Assembly (NCBI RefSeq): GCF_011065895.1 | Contig: NZ_JAALCR010000013.1 | Location: 166,502 to 230,501, forward strand | DNA length: 64,000 bases | Source of the DNA: Paludisphaera rhizosphaerae | GTDB lineage: Bacteria > Planctomycetota > Planctomycetia > Isosphaerales > Isosphaeraceae | Direction: 5' to 3' | In this document: piece by piece, positions 52,016 to 62,404 of the stretch | Position numbering within the stretch: the first letter of the stretch is position 1 | Layout: the number at the start of each line of letters is the position of its first letter | Position numbers and translations under genes: made by a program | Notes under the pieces: model-generated | Database searches by the model: none | The model's input: only the letters and a program-made list of their open reading frames with translations | What the model was told of the DNA's origin: nothing

Positions 52016-52054
52016 CGACCCGCCCGAGGCCTCTCAGGGCTCTCGGGCGGGTCG
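52016..52054 (-). terminator. Rho-independent terminator of the DUF1559 gene
   Basis: Perfect 13-bp arms CGACCCGCCCGAG (52016-52028) and CTCGGGCGGGTCG (52042-52054) with a 13-base loop. On the minus strand the hairpin is followed by TTTTCTTTT, a good U tract. It lies 53 nt past the DUF1559 stop and ends the pseudopilin-type cluster. Confidence 0.85.
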
Positions 52055-52107
52055 AGGGGGACCCGTCGTCTCGTCGTCAGGCCTTCATCCAGCTAGGACC
52101 CGTTCGA

Positions 52108-53406
52108 TCAGTTGATGAACGCATCCTGGCTGACCGGCTGCTGCTTGTAGGGCACGGGCAGCTTGCTGCCGGCCGGGGTGATGATCTTGGCGTAGACGGT
52201 GCCGTCGATGGTGTTGTTGATGAACCGGACGGAGCCGTCGCAGAAAGCGTAGTTGGAGCCGTTGGGATGGCCGCTGTTGATGAAGGGGCTGGTCCCCTTG
52301 AGGGTCAGCGACTGGCCGTAGCCGATGTTTTCATAGCCGCCGACGATGTTGGCGTTGGTCCAGGCGGTGGAGTCCGTCGCGACCGTGCCGTCGGAGAGCG
52401 TGGTGCTGCAATCGCCGGCCGTGCCGCAGACGTTGTCCGAGGCGATGAACATCGAGAAGGTCGGCCAGGGGGCCGCCCAGTTGGTCGGCTGGCTGCCCGA
52501 CCACATGCTGCCGACGCCGTCATAGCCGACGAGGGTGTTCTCGCCCAGCATGATCGTCGAGCCCGAGCCGTCCGTGATGGCGGCGGTGGCCGTCTTCATG
52601 CCGCCCCACGACGGGCTCCGGCCGTTCCAGACGCCCGGGACGTTGGTGCCGTCGAGCTGGTTGTTGTAGACCGACTGGATGAAGAAGACGCCCAGCTTCT
52701 GCATGTAGTTCTGAGCGAGGGCCCGGTCGCCGGTGGAATCCCACTTCAGCATCGAGCCCGTGCTGCCGCCGCTGGAGCCGGTCGGGTCGTCCTTCTGGAA
52801 GCCCTTCCAACCGATCGGGTAGGCGCCGACGCGGGCGAAACCGCCGTTGGGGGCGTAGCTCAGGTTGCCCTGGTTGGGGGTGAAGTTGTTGTCGTCAGGG
52901 CATCGCAGAATGGCCAGGGCCGTGTTGGCGAGGATGCTGTTGGGGGTCGCCGTCGCCGTCGTGCCGCCCGGCGAGCTGACCGCGGTGTAGGTGTACTCGT
53001 TCGTCCAGTTGTTCGCCAGGTCGGCCTGGTCGAGGTCCTGGAGGATCTCGACGACCCAGCTGCGACCGGCGCGACCGGCGTCCGCGGAGGTGGGCTTGTC
53101 GGCGATCCGGTAGAGGACCGACTTGGTGACGTCCCCCTGCGAGCCGGCGCCAGCGCCCGTCGTGCTCGTGATCGAGGACGGGTCCTCGAAGAACAGACCG
53201 GAGGCCGGATAGGCACCCTTGCGGATCTGGTAGTTGTTCAGGGCCAGGGCGATGTTCCGCATGTTGTTCTGGCACTGGGCGCGACGGGCCGCCTCACGGG
53301 CGGACTGGATGGCCGGCAGGAGCAGGCCGACCAGGACGCCGATGATGCTGATCACGACCAGCAGCTCGATCAGCGTGAAACCTTGGCGACGACGACGGGG
53401 CTTCAT
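52108..53406 (-). CDS. DUF1559 domain protein with type IV prepilin N-terminus
   Basis: 432-aa protein. Prepilin leader MKPRRRRQG, then cleavage before [20 protein letters not shown] with the +5 Glu, as in GspG/PilA. The C-terminal DUF1559 domain ends with a [17 protein letters not shown] motif (H-x9-DG). Planctomycetes carry tens to hundreds of paralogs and their role is unknown; they are likely processed by prepilin peptidase and anchored or assembled as pseudopilins. AAAGGA before the ATG. It follows the giant GspK-like gene by 134 nt and is the last of four prepilin-type genes on this strand. Confidence 0.93.
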   Translation of the reverse strand: MKPRRRRQGFTLIELLVVISIIGVLVGLLLPAIQSAREAARRAQCQNNMRNIALALNNYQIRKGAYPASGLFFEDPSSITSTTGAGAGSQGDVTKSVLYRIADKPTSADAGRAGRSWVVEILQDLDQADLANNWTNEYTYTAVSSPGGTTATATPNSILANTALAILRCPDDNNFTPNQGNLSYAPNGGFARVGAYPIGWKGFQKDDPTGSSGGSTGSMLKWDSTGDRALAQNYMQKLGVFFIQSVYNNQLDGTNVPGVWNGRSPSWGGMKTATAAITDGSGSTIMLGENTLVGYDGVGSMWSGSQPTNWAAPWPTFSMFIASDNVCGTAGDCSTTLSDGTVATDSTAWTNANIVGGYENIGYGQSLTLKGTSPFINSGHPNGSNYAFCDGSVRFINNTIDGTVYAKIITPAGSKLPVPYKQQPVSQDAFIN

Positions 53407-53508
53407 GAGACGGTCCTTTCGTAGACGGGAAGGGCGAGACTACTGGAATCGTATCGAGGTATCGTCCCCTTAGACAATACGCCCGAAATCTGTGGCTGTG
53501 ACGCTCGT

Positions 53509-53535
53509 CGGCGGGAGGGCCCAAGCCCCCCGCCG
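53509..53535 (-). terminator. GC-rich hairpin between the 2141-aa gene and the DUF1559 gene
   Basis: Arms CGGCGGGAGGGC (53509-53520) and GCCCCCCGCCG (53525-53535) pair almost fully around a four-base loop. No T tract follows on the minus strand, so it may attenuate or process the transcript between the giant gene and DUF1559 instead of ending it. Confidence 0.5.
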
Positions 53536-53540
53536 GATCG

Positions 53541-56500
53541 TCACTCGATGGTGCGACGGTACACGACGGCCGGGCGATACGAACCGATGGAGGTCGGGTC
53601 GTACCCCGTAAGCTTGAGCCGATCCACGATGAAGAAGCTGCGGTAGCGGATGTTCTGCGCGGTTTCGGCGCCGATCTCCGGTCCCATGATGTCGAAAGCC
53701 GCGGTCGGATACTGGCTGCCGACCATCGTGATGTCCCCCTCGCGGATCACCTCAAAGAACCCGACCGTGATCCAGACCGCGAACTGATGCGTCCGCGGAG
53801 TCGAGAGATTCAACACCCGCTGCATCAATTCGCCGCGGAAGTAGGGGTGCTGGGTCAGGCTGGGATTGGTCGGGCTTCCTCCCCGTCCAAGATCGGTCTC
53901 GGGGAAGCCAGACGGATGAGAGGTATGAGGGATGACCAGCGTCGGACCATCGTCGTTGAGAGTGGTCACATTGGCGGTCATGGCCACGGGGTTGTAAACG
54001 TACATCTGCGGCAGGCCGCCGAGCACAGGATTGCTCGTTGACGCGTTAGGCGTGATGTCGTTGACGAACGCGGCTCCCCTCATGTCGGCATTGCTCGTGG
54101 TGAAGCCGTCGCAAGGTTGAAACAGGCGTCGAACCGGGACCGGCGGCGGATAGATGATCCCATTAGTCGCGCCGCTGCCGCCGGCCCCCGTGCTCGACGA
54201 CCAGTCGACGCGATTGTAACCCTTGAAGTGGGTGTTGTTCCTCACTCCAGGATCCCTTGCCGTGGCGGAGAGGTTCGGGTCTGTGTAAACCGAGGGAGGC
54301 AACGGCGCCGGCCGATTCATCGTGTAATTGACGTCAGGATAAGTCGAGGACCGGAATGGCCGCTCCTGAGGGATGGACTGAAGGAAGTAGCTAGGATTCG
54401 GCAAGGTGCCCGGCACCGCCGCCGGCGCGACGGTCATATTCTGACCCACGGCCCCGTCGCCAAACCCGAAGACGAACCCAGACCCGCCATGTCGCAGCCA
54501 CAAGAACTGCGCGAAGGCGGCCTTCATGCGCTGATTGACCGCACCTGTCACAGGGTCCGTCTCGATCACTCCCACGCTCGGCATGGGTTGGGCGTACGCA
54601 GGCCCGCCGACAGCATTGGCCGCCGTCACGATCATTGGGGTCGCGGGGTATCCAGTACCCCCATTTATCGTGAGAGGGACCGACTGAGGGTAGGCAGTCA
54701 GGAGGGTGTTCATGGTCCTGTTCGGGGTCAGGCCCCAAACTCCGCCGCTGAACCGGTCATCGTTGTTCGGAGCGCTTGTAGACATCACCCCGTAGTTGTA
54801 CAGATCATCCGCAGTTTGGATGACGAACGGGTTCATGACCTGCTGCTGGAACGAGGGCGAACTGGCTCCGGTGGCGATGCTCATGTCTTGACGACCCAGG
54901 AGGGCGAGGAAAGCCTCCTCGTCGATAAGCAAGTTCAAGTTCATCATGCCCGGACGAACGTCCTGGCGTGCCCAGTCGAAGTTCGTCCCCTGGGCGACTG
55001 AGCCGATTGCCCCGGCTGACTGACTTGGGACCTCGAAGAACTCAAACAGCCGGAACCAGCCGTCGGCCGCGTAACCGCCGACCGTACTGTTCGGGGTGTC
55101 GGAGATGCCTGCTGTATCGCCGACGGCCGTGTAGAAGAATTTATCGATCAGGTAAGGGAATGTATGGGGCTCCGAAGCCCCTCCTGTCTGTCCGCGGAAC
55201 AAGAAAGGCGCCGCGGCGTCCGCGTCGGCCGCTGTATTGGCCGCAAGATTCGGTTTGGTCGTTATCGTGGCCGCGGTCGTGGTCAGGACGCCGCCCGCGG
55301 CAGTGGTGAACGCCGATTGGTTGCCGGCGCTGGGGGCGAATTCCGCGAACTGCTTCGTGAACAGTCCTGGTGGAGTTCCAGGCACCAGGGTCACCTCGAA
55401 CGGGCTGCTGAAGTCGCGATCGTGGAAGGGGAAGAAGTCCCAGAATTCAAGCGGGTTGCTCCCAACCGGATCCGCGACGGTCTGATGGTTGGGGTATCCC
55501 AGCGAGTGGGAGATCATCCCCTTGGAGACCTGCGGTGACTTGTCGCCCCCCTGTTGCGTCGATTTGTCGCCGTAGATGAGGACTGTGCCCCGCGGCTGGT
55601 TGGTCGACACGGTGTTGGTAAGATCCAGAGGCGTGGCGATTTGTTCGGTGTAACCATAGCGCACGTCAATGGCGTTGGTAGACAGCGGCTCGAAGGGGAC
55701 GGCCTGTCCGCCACGGTAGGGCTGGAGCCGCTGGTATGAGTAGAGATCGTTGGTCCCCGGCGTGACGATATCAAACCGGCCGCTGCCGACCGGGTTGTCA
55801 GTTTTCGTCGTCTGGACCGTGCCCCCGACATCGATGACGGGGAATCGCATGCTGTCCACCACGATCATGGGATTCGATTGACTGACCGGCGCCAGCGGGT
55901 TCGCGGGGCGCCGCAGGCAGACCCAATAATACTTGCCCGAGCCGGCCGTTCGCGGGATGCTGGCCGTGGGTGCAGCCGTGGTGACTTTGCCGGTCTGGTC
56001 GTTCGGCAGAATCCCACCAGGAACGTTTGGTAGGTTCGGGTCCTGAATCCGAAAAGTCGCCGAAGGCGTATTGCAGAACGGGCTGTAAGTGGGATCTAGC
56101 CTGTAGAGGGTGCCACTGTTGTTCGCCTGGAATGGGTCTGTGTTTTGGACCGTGGTCAACGCGATGGTGTTGCCCAATGCCGGGGTGCCTTGTCCCGTCG
56201 GCGCCAACGGTTCGCTACTCTGCTCGGCCGTCTCCCCGCCCGGGAAGTCGTAGGTCAACACAGCAACCGTGGGGCGAGCACCGAACCAATTCTTCGCAGC
56301 CAGTGCTCCACCGCCGGGCTTGGATTGGGGTAGAGGATTGAGGAGGATGTCGATCGGCCCATTGGTGGACGTAGCATTCTCGTACTTCGAGGTAGCCGTA
56401 TTCTGCCCAAGCGGCGTGAGACCGTAGACGGTCCCGCCAGGCTGAAGCTGGCCTGTGTACGGATCGGGACGGCTATTGAGATCGTCCGAGGTAAAGACCA

Positions 56501-59500
56501 GGTCCCAGCAGGAACCGGCGTACGGCGTCCCCACTCCGGCGTTGGCAGCGTCGAAGCCGCTCAGGCTGACAGCAGATCCGTTGTTGCTATATGCCGCGTC
56601 GAGTCCATCAGGGACTGTGTTCGTATTGATGAGTTCAATGAAGAAGCGGCCCGTGTCGGTAGGGACGGCGCCTCCGTTTGTCCCCACCTTGCGCTGATAG
56701 GTGTAGGCCAGCGTCTCATTGATCGCGATCGGGTTGTACTCCATGCCGTAGTGCTCGACATGGTTCGCCCCTACCAGCGCCAACGACGGATGACCCGTCC
56801 CGGACGGGGCTACGGGGATGTAGTAAACGTCTGGATTGGTCCAGTGCGTCATCGTGCAATCGGGGTCGCGGAAATCGATGAGATTGACCAGATATTGTCC
56901 GAGCTGGTACAGCTCCTCGGGCGTGTCCACGGCCCGGGGCGGCAGCACCGTCTTCATGAGTTGGTAGGCGTCAGAGATCCACTTATTGCGAATCGGTTCA
57001 TTGGGATCGTTGGAGACCGGCAGCGGCAGGTTCAGGTTGATCTTCCGGCCCCGCTGCGCCAGCGCAGGCGTGTAGAATTTGTTGCCGAGAACCCCCATGG
57101 AGGCGTTGGCGTTTTGGCCGAAGCGGTGGTTCTGAGCAAAAGCGCCCTGGGGGTTGTCGGTGACCCAGGAGAAGGCATTGGATTCCCAGGTGTCGATCGA
57201 GTACAGCCGACGCCGACGGAGGCCGTCCTGGTCGTTGGTGAAGCTGATCGGAGCGAGTTGCGACAGCCGGCTGACCAACGACGAGCCGTCGACGTCGTGC
57301 GAGCGGTAGAGCCACTCCAGGTCGGCGTGGGTGAACGGTGCGTCGTAGTTCGTGTTGGGGTTGTAGAGATCCAGCTCGTCGGCTTCGTTGAGGCCGTCCG
57401 AGCGGCTGTTGATGGTGGGGGATACACTGTTGCCCGTATCATCATCGTCGATCGTGAAGTTTTCCTGAATGCCCGAGTTGATCGACCCGTTGTAGGAGGG
57501 AATCGTCTTCGGCACCCCGAACGCGAGTTTTCCTGTGTTCGGATCAACCTGCCCGTTCGTCAGGTCGGCGTAGGCCAGCATGCCACCCGAGCGCTGGGGC
57601 GTTCCTCGGGTGTTGGGGAAAAGGAACGAGTCGTAGCTGTGGAGGATGTTGTTGTCGGTCGCGGTCTTGCTTGTGACCGTCGCCTCTGAGGCGCGCGATC
57701 GAGGGAACGGATCGCCAGGAGACCACGGATACGAGATGACGCCGGTGGATGGGTCGACCTGGCCGGGGAGGCCGGGAGGGCGGAAGTAGCCGCGGTATTC
57801 GACGCGGCCCCAGTAGTCGCCGCCCAGGTTGTTGTTGCGGGCCCCGCCGCCGCCGCTCCGAGAGTTGAACCTCGTCACCAAGCCGGTGCCGTTGACGTCG
57901 ATCGGCGCCAGAAAGCGACGCATCCGCTCCACGGGAAGCAGCAGGCCGCCGACAGCGTCGTAATAGTCGGCGTCATGGACTTCGCCCACTCGGTTCGGGT
58001 TCGTCGCGTTGAAGACCACGGGAAAGATGTCGAACGAATTGTAGTTGTCGTCCGCCGCGTCCGCGGGCGTAGGATAGCCCGGATTCAGGAGGATGTCCTG
58101 AACGCTGATCGAGTAGCCGGGACGGACCTCGTTCTGGTAGTTGGCCCCAATCGGCGCGTAGGTCCCGCCGGGAACCGAATCGGGCTCGCCCCAGCGGCCG
58201 ACGACGGAATTGGTGAACCTCACCACCGTGCTCGAGGTCGTCGCGGCGGAGCCGCTGGTGTCAATGTCCCTGGCGTCCATGACGCTGTTCGGCATATGGT
58301 ACGTTCGAGAGTGGCCGAGAGCGTCGAAGCCCATGAGCACGCCGTTGTAATCGCCGTTGACGGTCCCCGTCTGATCCGGGTTGTAAGGGTCGACCTGGGG
58401 ACGGGTTCCGGCCAGGATATTGCGCAACTGGGTGAGCCGGACATCGATATTCGCCGCGGTGCCCGTCGCCACGTCCACGGCGTCGTCGAACTGCCCGTAA
58501 CCTGCGGCGAACGCGTTCTGCAAGCCGTAGGTCGGGTCGATCTCGCTGACCGAGTTGCCCAGGTGCGAGGCGTGGGTCGACTGGGCCTCTTCAGTGCTAT
58601 CGCCGCGGCCGGCCAGGTTGCCGGCGGTGTTCAAGGGGATCCGGCCGTTGAGGCCGATCACCATGAAGGCGAAAAGCGGCTTGTAAAGCTTCCCTTGCGC
58701 GTTGCGGCGGGCGGGGTAGCCGAGGTCCACCCAGACCGAGTCCATGATCCCGTCGCCGTCGTTGTCGACGTCGTAGGTGATCTTGCCGTCCACGTCGCTG
58801 GGGATCAGGTCGGGGAAGGTCTTGGAATCGTGACCGTCGGCCGCTCGGGGGCGGAGGATTCGCGAGAGCTTCTCCCGAAGCGCGGTCGGTCTGCTGTTCA
58901 GATCAACCGAATTGCTCCAGTCGTTCGTGAAGTTGACGCTCTGCGTGCTCACGCCGACCGGGTCGTAGCGGACGGCGGCCGGCCGGTGAAATGATGGGAT
59001 GATCACCTGGCCGTCGGCGCTCTGCATGGCCAGGAACCAGTTCTCCAGGTCGACGGCATCGTAATCCTCGTCCATGCCGATGGCGCCTGGCAGGTAGGTG
59101 TTGTACCGAAAGTTGCCGAGCCTGGCCTTGTTCGCCCGGTCGGGGTTGGTGATCGGACTGCCGTAAGGGTCGTAATCCACGATGGAGGTGTCATTCCCCG
59201 TCATCCCCGGACCGTTGAAGGCGTGCATCCAGCGACTGTCGAGGGTGAACCGGAGGTTGGCGGACAGGTTCGTCCCCAGGTAGGTCAGGAGATACGTGGC
59301 GGGAGTCGTCGTCTGAAAACCCAGTGTTGGGTTGGGCACCGTGATGTTCTCGGAGTTCGGCAGGACGACGGTCAAAGTGCGGAAGCCGGTCCCCGATGGC
59401 TGGTATCCTGAGTCGACGAAGACCTCGAACGACTGATTGACGAATGTGGTCGGGGGGCTGATCGGGGAGCCGACATAGGCGATCCGAATCGTCCAGCGGG

Positions 59501-59966
59501 TGAAGTCGTAGCCGTAGAAAAGAGGATCGTTGGCGGGGATGTTGGTCGTCAGGTCATAGCACGGGAGGTTAGTGCTCGCGCTTAGAGGCGTATTGAAGTT
59601 TGCCAGCGTGATGTAGAAGTTCGAATCGCTGGCGGGGTCCATCTGTGCGCCGTCGCTGCGGCTGGTCAGGTAGCCGTTGCGGTTGGCGTCGTTGCCGTAC
59701 ATGTCGCGGGCCAGGCTGTGGCCGCGGATGGCGGAACGGACGTCGTTGGTGTCGCAGATGAGCTGCGCCAGGGCGAAGTCCATCATCTCGTCGCCCTGGG
59801 GCTGAAGCTTGGACTGGATGAAGCTTCGGCCCGCGATCCGCGCCTGGCCGGTGAACGTGGCGAAGGTCACGCCGATCACCGCCATCAGCCCGAGGACGCC
59901 GAGCACGAGGATGAGAATCACCCCACGCCGCCCGCCGCGCTGACTTTGATATGCTCTGGTCGTCAT
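53541..59966 (-). CDS. 2141-aa GspK-like giant pseudopilin-type protein
   Basis: Very large protein with a leader ending GGRRG before VILILVLGVLGLMAVIGV. Residue +5 is Leu, not Glu, matching GspK, the tip minor pseudopilin of type II secretion. The next helix SKLQPQGDEMMDFALAQLI is also GspK-like. A calcium-loop-like DVDNDGDGIMDS lies at 399-410. T2SSK-style segments recur: FAFMVIGLNGRIPLNTAGN (432-450), KINLNLPL near 975, LGQYLVNLIDFRDPD near 1030 and MMNLNLLIDEEAF near 1674. Normal GspK is about 320 aa, so this is six to seven times longer. AAGGGGGA precedes the ATG. Preceded by the GspJ-like gene. Confidence 0.85.
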   Translation of the reverse strand: MTTRAYQSQRGGRRGVILILVLGVLGLMAVIGVTFATFTGQARIAGRSFIQSKLQPQGDEMMDFALAQLICDTNDVRSAIRGHSLARDMYGNDANRNGYLTSRSDGAQMDPASDSNFYITLANFNTPLSASTNLPCYDLTTNIPANDPLFYGYDFTRWTIRIAYVGSPISPPTTFVNQSFEVFVDSGYQPSGTGFRTLTVVLPNSENITVPNPTLGFQTTTPATYLLTYLGTNLSANLRFTLDSRWMHAFNGPGMTGNDTSIVDYDPYGSPITNPDRANKARLGNFRYNTYLPGAIGMDEDYDAVDLENWFLAMQSADGQVIIPSFHRPAAVRYDPVGVSTQSVNFTNDWSNSVDLNSRPTALREKLSRILRPRAADGHDSKTFPDLIPSDVDGKITYDVDNDGDGIMDSVWVDLGYPARRNAQGKLYKPLFAFMVIGLNGRIPLNTAGNLAGRGDSTEEAQSTHASHLGNSVSEIDPTYGLQNAFAAGYGQFDDAVDVATGTAANIDVRLTQLRNILAGTRPQVDPYNPDQTGTVNGDYNGVLMGFDALGHSRTYHMPNSVMDARDIDTSGSAATTSSTVVRFTNSVVGRWGEPDSVPGGTYAPIGANYQNEVRPGYSISVQDILLNPGYPTPADAADDNYNSFDIFPVVFNATNPNRVGEVHDADYYDAVGGLLLPVERMRRFLAPIDVNGTGLVTRFNSRSGGGGARNNNLGGDYWGRVEYRGYFRPPGLPGQVDPSTGVISYPWSPGDPFPRSRASEATVTSKTATDNNILHSYDSFLFPNTRGTPQRSGGMLAYADLTNGQVDPNTGKLAFGVPKTIPSYNGSINSGIQENFTIDDDDTGNSVSPTINSRSDGLNEADELDLYNPNTNYDAPFTHADLEWLYRSHDVDGSSLVSRLSQLAPISFTNDQDGLRRRRLYSIDTWESNAFSWVTDNPQGAFAQNHRFGQNANASMGVLGNKFYTPALAQRGRKINLNLPLPVSNDPNEPIRNKWISDAYQLMKTVLPPRAVDTPEELYQLGQYLVNLIDFRDPDCTMTHWTNPDVYYIPVAPSGTGHPSLALVGANHVEHYGMEYNPIAINETLAYTYQRKVGTNGGAVPTDTGRFFIELINTNTVPDGLDAAYSNNGSAVSLSGFDAANAGVGTPYAGSCWDLVFTSDDLNSRPDPYTGQLQPGGTVYGLTPLGQNTATSKYENATSTNGPIDILLNPLPQSKPGGGALAAKNWFGARPTVAVLTYDFPGGETAEQSSEPLAPTGQGTPALGNTIALTTVQNTDPFQANNSGTLYRLDPTYSPFCNTPSATFRIQDPNLPNVPGGILPNDQTGKVTTAAPTASIPRTAGSGKYYWVCLRRPANPLAPVSQSNPMIVVDSMRFPVIDVGGTVQTTKTDNPVGSGRFDIVTPGTNDLYSYQRLQPYRGGQAVPFEPLSTNAIDVRYGYTEQIATPLDLTNTVSTNQPRGTVLIYGDKSTQQGGDKSPQVSKGMISHSLGYPNHQTVADPVGSNPLEFWDFFPFHDRDFSSPFEVTLVPGTPPGLFTKQFAEFAPSAGNQSAFTTAAGGVLTTTAATITTKPNLAANTAADADAAAPFLFRGQTGGASEPHTFPYLIDKFFYTAVGDTAGISDTPNSTVGGYAADGWFRLFEFFEVPSQSAGAIGSVAQGTNFDWARQDVRPGMMNLNLLIDEEAFLALLGRQDMSIATGASSPSFQQQVMNPFVIQTADDLYNYGVMSTSAPNNDDRFSGGVWGLTPNRTMNTLLTAYPQSVPLTINGGTGYPATPMIVTAANAVGGPAYAQPMPSVGVIETDPVTGAVNQRMKAAFAQFLWLRHGGSGFVFGFGDGAVGQNMTVAPAAVPGTLPNPSYFLQSIPQERPFRSSTYPDVNYTMNRPAPLPPSVYTDPNLSATARDPGVRNNTHFKGYNRVDWSSSTGAGGSGATNGIIYPPPVPVRRLFQPCDGFTTSNADMRGAAFVNDITPNASTSNPVLGGLPQMYVYNPVAMTANVTTLNDDGPTLVIPHTSHPSGFPETDLGRGGSPTNPSLTQHPYFRGELMQRVLNLSTPRTHQFAVWITVGFFEVIREGDITMVGSQYPTAAFDIMGPEIGAETAQNIRYRSFFIVDRLKLTGYDPTSIGSYRPAVVYRRTIE

Positions 59967-60068
59967 CGTCGTCCCCCTTGCCGCCTCTTCTCGCCTGGTC
60001 GCCGTTTCAGGCCGCGCTCGATTTCGACGTCGGCGGCCGGCCCCGGGTTCCGTATTCCTTCGTGGTTC

Positions 60069-62333
60069 TCAAAGTTTGTCCGTGAAGTCCTGCCGGATGG
60101 TCAGAACCTTGATCCGCTGGTTCGTCGGGTCGGTCACGCGCACCTGGATCTGGATCCCTCGGAGCGGGGCCGGGTAAGGAGGCGGATACGACGGGTAGAT
60201 CGGTGCGGTGAACGGCGGTCCGTAGGGGAAGCCGACCCCCGGCACGACGCCCGTCGCGATCGCCTTGCTGTAAGTCGTCGACCAACTATCCCAGGTCCGC
60301 CGCATGCGGATCGTCTTGTTGGCGTCGTCGCCGAGGTTGCCGGTGTAGAGGGGATTCGAGCCGTAAAACCCAGCCACGACTTTTCCGAACTGAGCGTCAT
60401 AGCGACAATCGTTCTGGAGCGGAGGCATCCGGCCCTCGTGGGCGAAGGTCTGGTTGAGCACATGCCACGGCCGACCGTGGATGAAGGCGTAGGCGTTCTC
60501 TGACACCCCCCCCGTGATGGCGTCGAACGTGCCCCACATATAGGGAGCGAACTGGCCGGTCCCCAGATTCACGGACGCCAGGTTCGCGGTGCCGGGAATC
60601 GTACTGGTGGCGGCGGCGGTGATCCGCTGGTCGTCGCCCCAGCCCAGGTCGGCGTAGTCAGCCAGGGCCGGCTCGAAGGCCTTGACGTCGAAGCTGCGGA
60701 CGTTGGTCAAAATCAGGTCGTCTTCCCAGCTCGCCGAGGCCCAGAGGCCCGAATTCGGATTGCCGCTGAAGAAGCCCGTCGTCGATCCGGCACCATCGGT
60801 GAACGGATCGAATTGAGACCCGCGCCAGGCCGGGAGCAGCGGCGGCAGGAGTTGCTGGCCGCTTGTCCCAGTCAGATCCACGTGCCCGGCCGTGATCTCG
60901 GCGTAGGTGTGGGGCAGCAGGGCATTGGGGAAGTAGGGCGCCGACGTCTGGTTGACCTGGAACGTCGGGTCGTTCCACTCGGGCGCCAGGGTTTCGCGCC
61001 AGGTCGGCCATCCCCAGTACGTCTGCAGGTTGTTCGACCCCGTCTCATTGGCGTTCGTCGGCGCGGGGAGGTTGTCGCCCAGGTCCAGGGGGTTGTGGTT
61101 AAGGTATTTCAGATACTGGGTCTGGTCGTAGCTGTAGATGTTCGACCCATCGCTGGCGACGGGCGCGGGGGCGTGGATCCAACCGCGCCAGGTGTTCCAG
61201 TTGGTGTTCTGCGCCCGCGAGTACGACCCGCGGAAAACATAAGGAAACGCGAATCGATCGGCGAAACTCACGCAGGCGTTCCGCAGAAGGTTTCCAGAGT
61301 CCGGGATCGGGTTGTACAACCCTTTCGTGTTGTTGAGGCCGTAGTTGAATTCCTCAAGCAGCCGCGTGGAGAGCGTCGGGTGCCAATCGGGGACGCTGTC
61401 GGAGTTCAGGTCGTCGGCAATGCCGTCGGGACCGGCGAAATCGTCCGAATACCGGGGCATGGAGAACCGATTGTGGCGGTCCGAGAGGTCTCCGAGCTTG
61501 TTGAGGATCACCGAGTTGAACTGGTTGGCGCGCGGCGTCCCGCGCGGGGACGGATGAGCGGAAAGGTCGTTGACTCCCTGCCAACTCGTCTGGTAGCCGC
61601 CCAGAGCCGTCGGTGTGAAGGCCACCTGGATGCCCCCCTTCGACGGGTCGAGAGGGCCCTCCACGCCGTTGCCGGGGCTCAGCCCTGGAAAGGTTCCCAG
61701 GTTCTGGGCGCCGCCCGCGAGCGAGTACGAGTTGACGATCCGCGTCTGAAGTTCCGGAGCGATCAGCAGCACCCGGCGGTAGAGGTTGCCGTTGCGGAGG
61801 AAGTAAATGACCTCGGCGTGCTGACTGGTGACAGTGATCGGCTGCGATTTGAGGTAGTTCGCCAGGGCCGTGGAATTGCTCGCCAGATCGGCGTAGCTCA
61901 TCTGGTACACCGCGCCGGTGTTCAGCAGGATCTTCGGCGGCTTGGCCCACATGCGGCCGATGAAGGGGCGGTCGTCGGGCGCCTTGACGGTGAGCCGGAT
62001 GGTGTCGTCGCAGTCCTCGCCGTCGTTGTCGGCGAACTCGTTCTCGGTGTACTCGAAGTAGCCCTGATCGTCGGCGGGGTCGATCGGCGGGGTGAACTTC
62101 GCCGTGGCGCCGGAGAGGTCGCTGCGGATCGTCGAGTCGAGCCGTCGCAGGTCGTCGTCGAGCCGCTGATAGACCTGCGCGGCGTTCATCGAGCTGGTGG
62201 CGGCCTGGAAGATCTGGACGACCAGGGCCATCATCAGCAGGAGCACGGCCAGCGTGACCAGCATCTCGACGAGCGTCACGCCGCGTCGCAGGCGGCGGAC
62301 AGGATTCGCATTCTTGCGGCGTCGGGTCTTCAC
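60069..62333 (-). CDS. 754-aa GspJ-like large pseudopilin-type protein
   Basis: Prepilin leader MKTRRRKNANPVRRLRRG, then VTLVEMLVTLAVLLLMMALV with +5 Glu, followed by the AQVYQRLDDDLRRLDSTIR helix that matches the GspJ pattern. Normal GspJ is about 200 aa. Two Ca-loop-like acidic stretches are seen: ADNDGEDCDD (101-110) and DGIADDLNSDSVPDW (near 315). The remaining sequence is rich in Asn, Gly, Thr and Trp with beta propensity and no known domain. GTG start with AGGGG upstream. It lies 71 nt after the GspI-like gene and 102 nt before the GspK-like gene. Confidence 0.83.
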   Translation of the reverse strand: MKTRRRKNANPVRRLRRGVTLVEMLVTLAVLLLMMALVVQIFQAATSSMNAAQVYQRLDDDLRRLDSTIRSDLSGATAKFTPPIDPADDQGYFEYTENEFADNDGEDCDDTIRLTVKAPDDRPFIGRMWAKPPKILLNTGAVYQMSYADLASNSTALANYLKSQPITVTSQHAEVIYFLRNGNLYRRVLLIAPELQTRIVNSYSLAGGAQNLGTFPGLSPGNGVEGPLDPSKGGIQVAFTPTALGGYQTSWQGVNDLSAHPSPRGTPRANQFNSVILNKLGDLSDRHNRFSMPRYSDDFAGPDGIADDLNSDSVPDWHPTLSTRLLEEFNYGLNNTKGLYNPIPDSGNLLRNACVSFADRFAFPYVFRGSYSRAQNTNWNTWRGWIHAPAPVASDGSNIYSYDQTQYLKYLNHNPLDLGDNLPAPTNANETGSNNLQTYWGWPTWRETLAPEWNDPTFQVNQTSAPYFPNALLPHTYAEITAGHVDLTGTSGQQLLPPLLPAWRGSQFDPFTDGAGSTTGFFSGNPNSGLWASASWEDDLILTNVRSFDVKAFEPALADYADLGWGDDQRITAAATSTIPGTANLASVNLGTGQFAPYMWGTFDAITGGVSENAYAFIHGRPWHVLNQTFAHEGRMPPLQNDCRYDAQFGKVVAGFYGSNPLYTGNLGDDANKTIRMRRTWDSWSTTYSKAIATGVVPGVGFPYGPPFTAPIYPSYPPPYPAPLRGIQIQVRVTDPTNQRIKVLTIRQDFTDKL

Positions 62334-62404
62334 GGCGAGGCCCCTGCACTGCCCCCCCGCCCCGTCGGCCCAGGGCCGAGGGACGGAGCGGAAATCGGTT
62401 CGGA

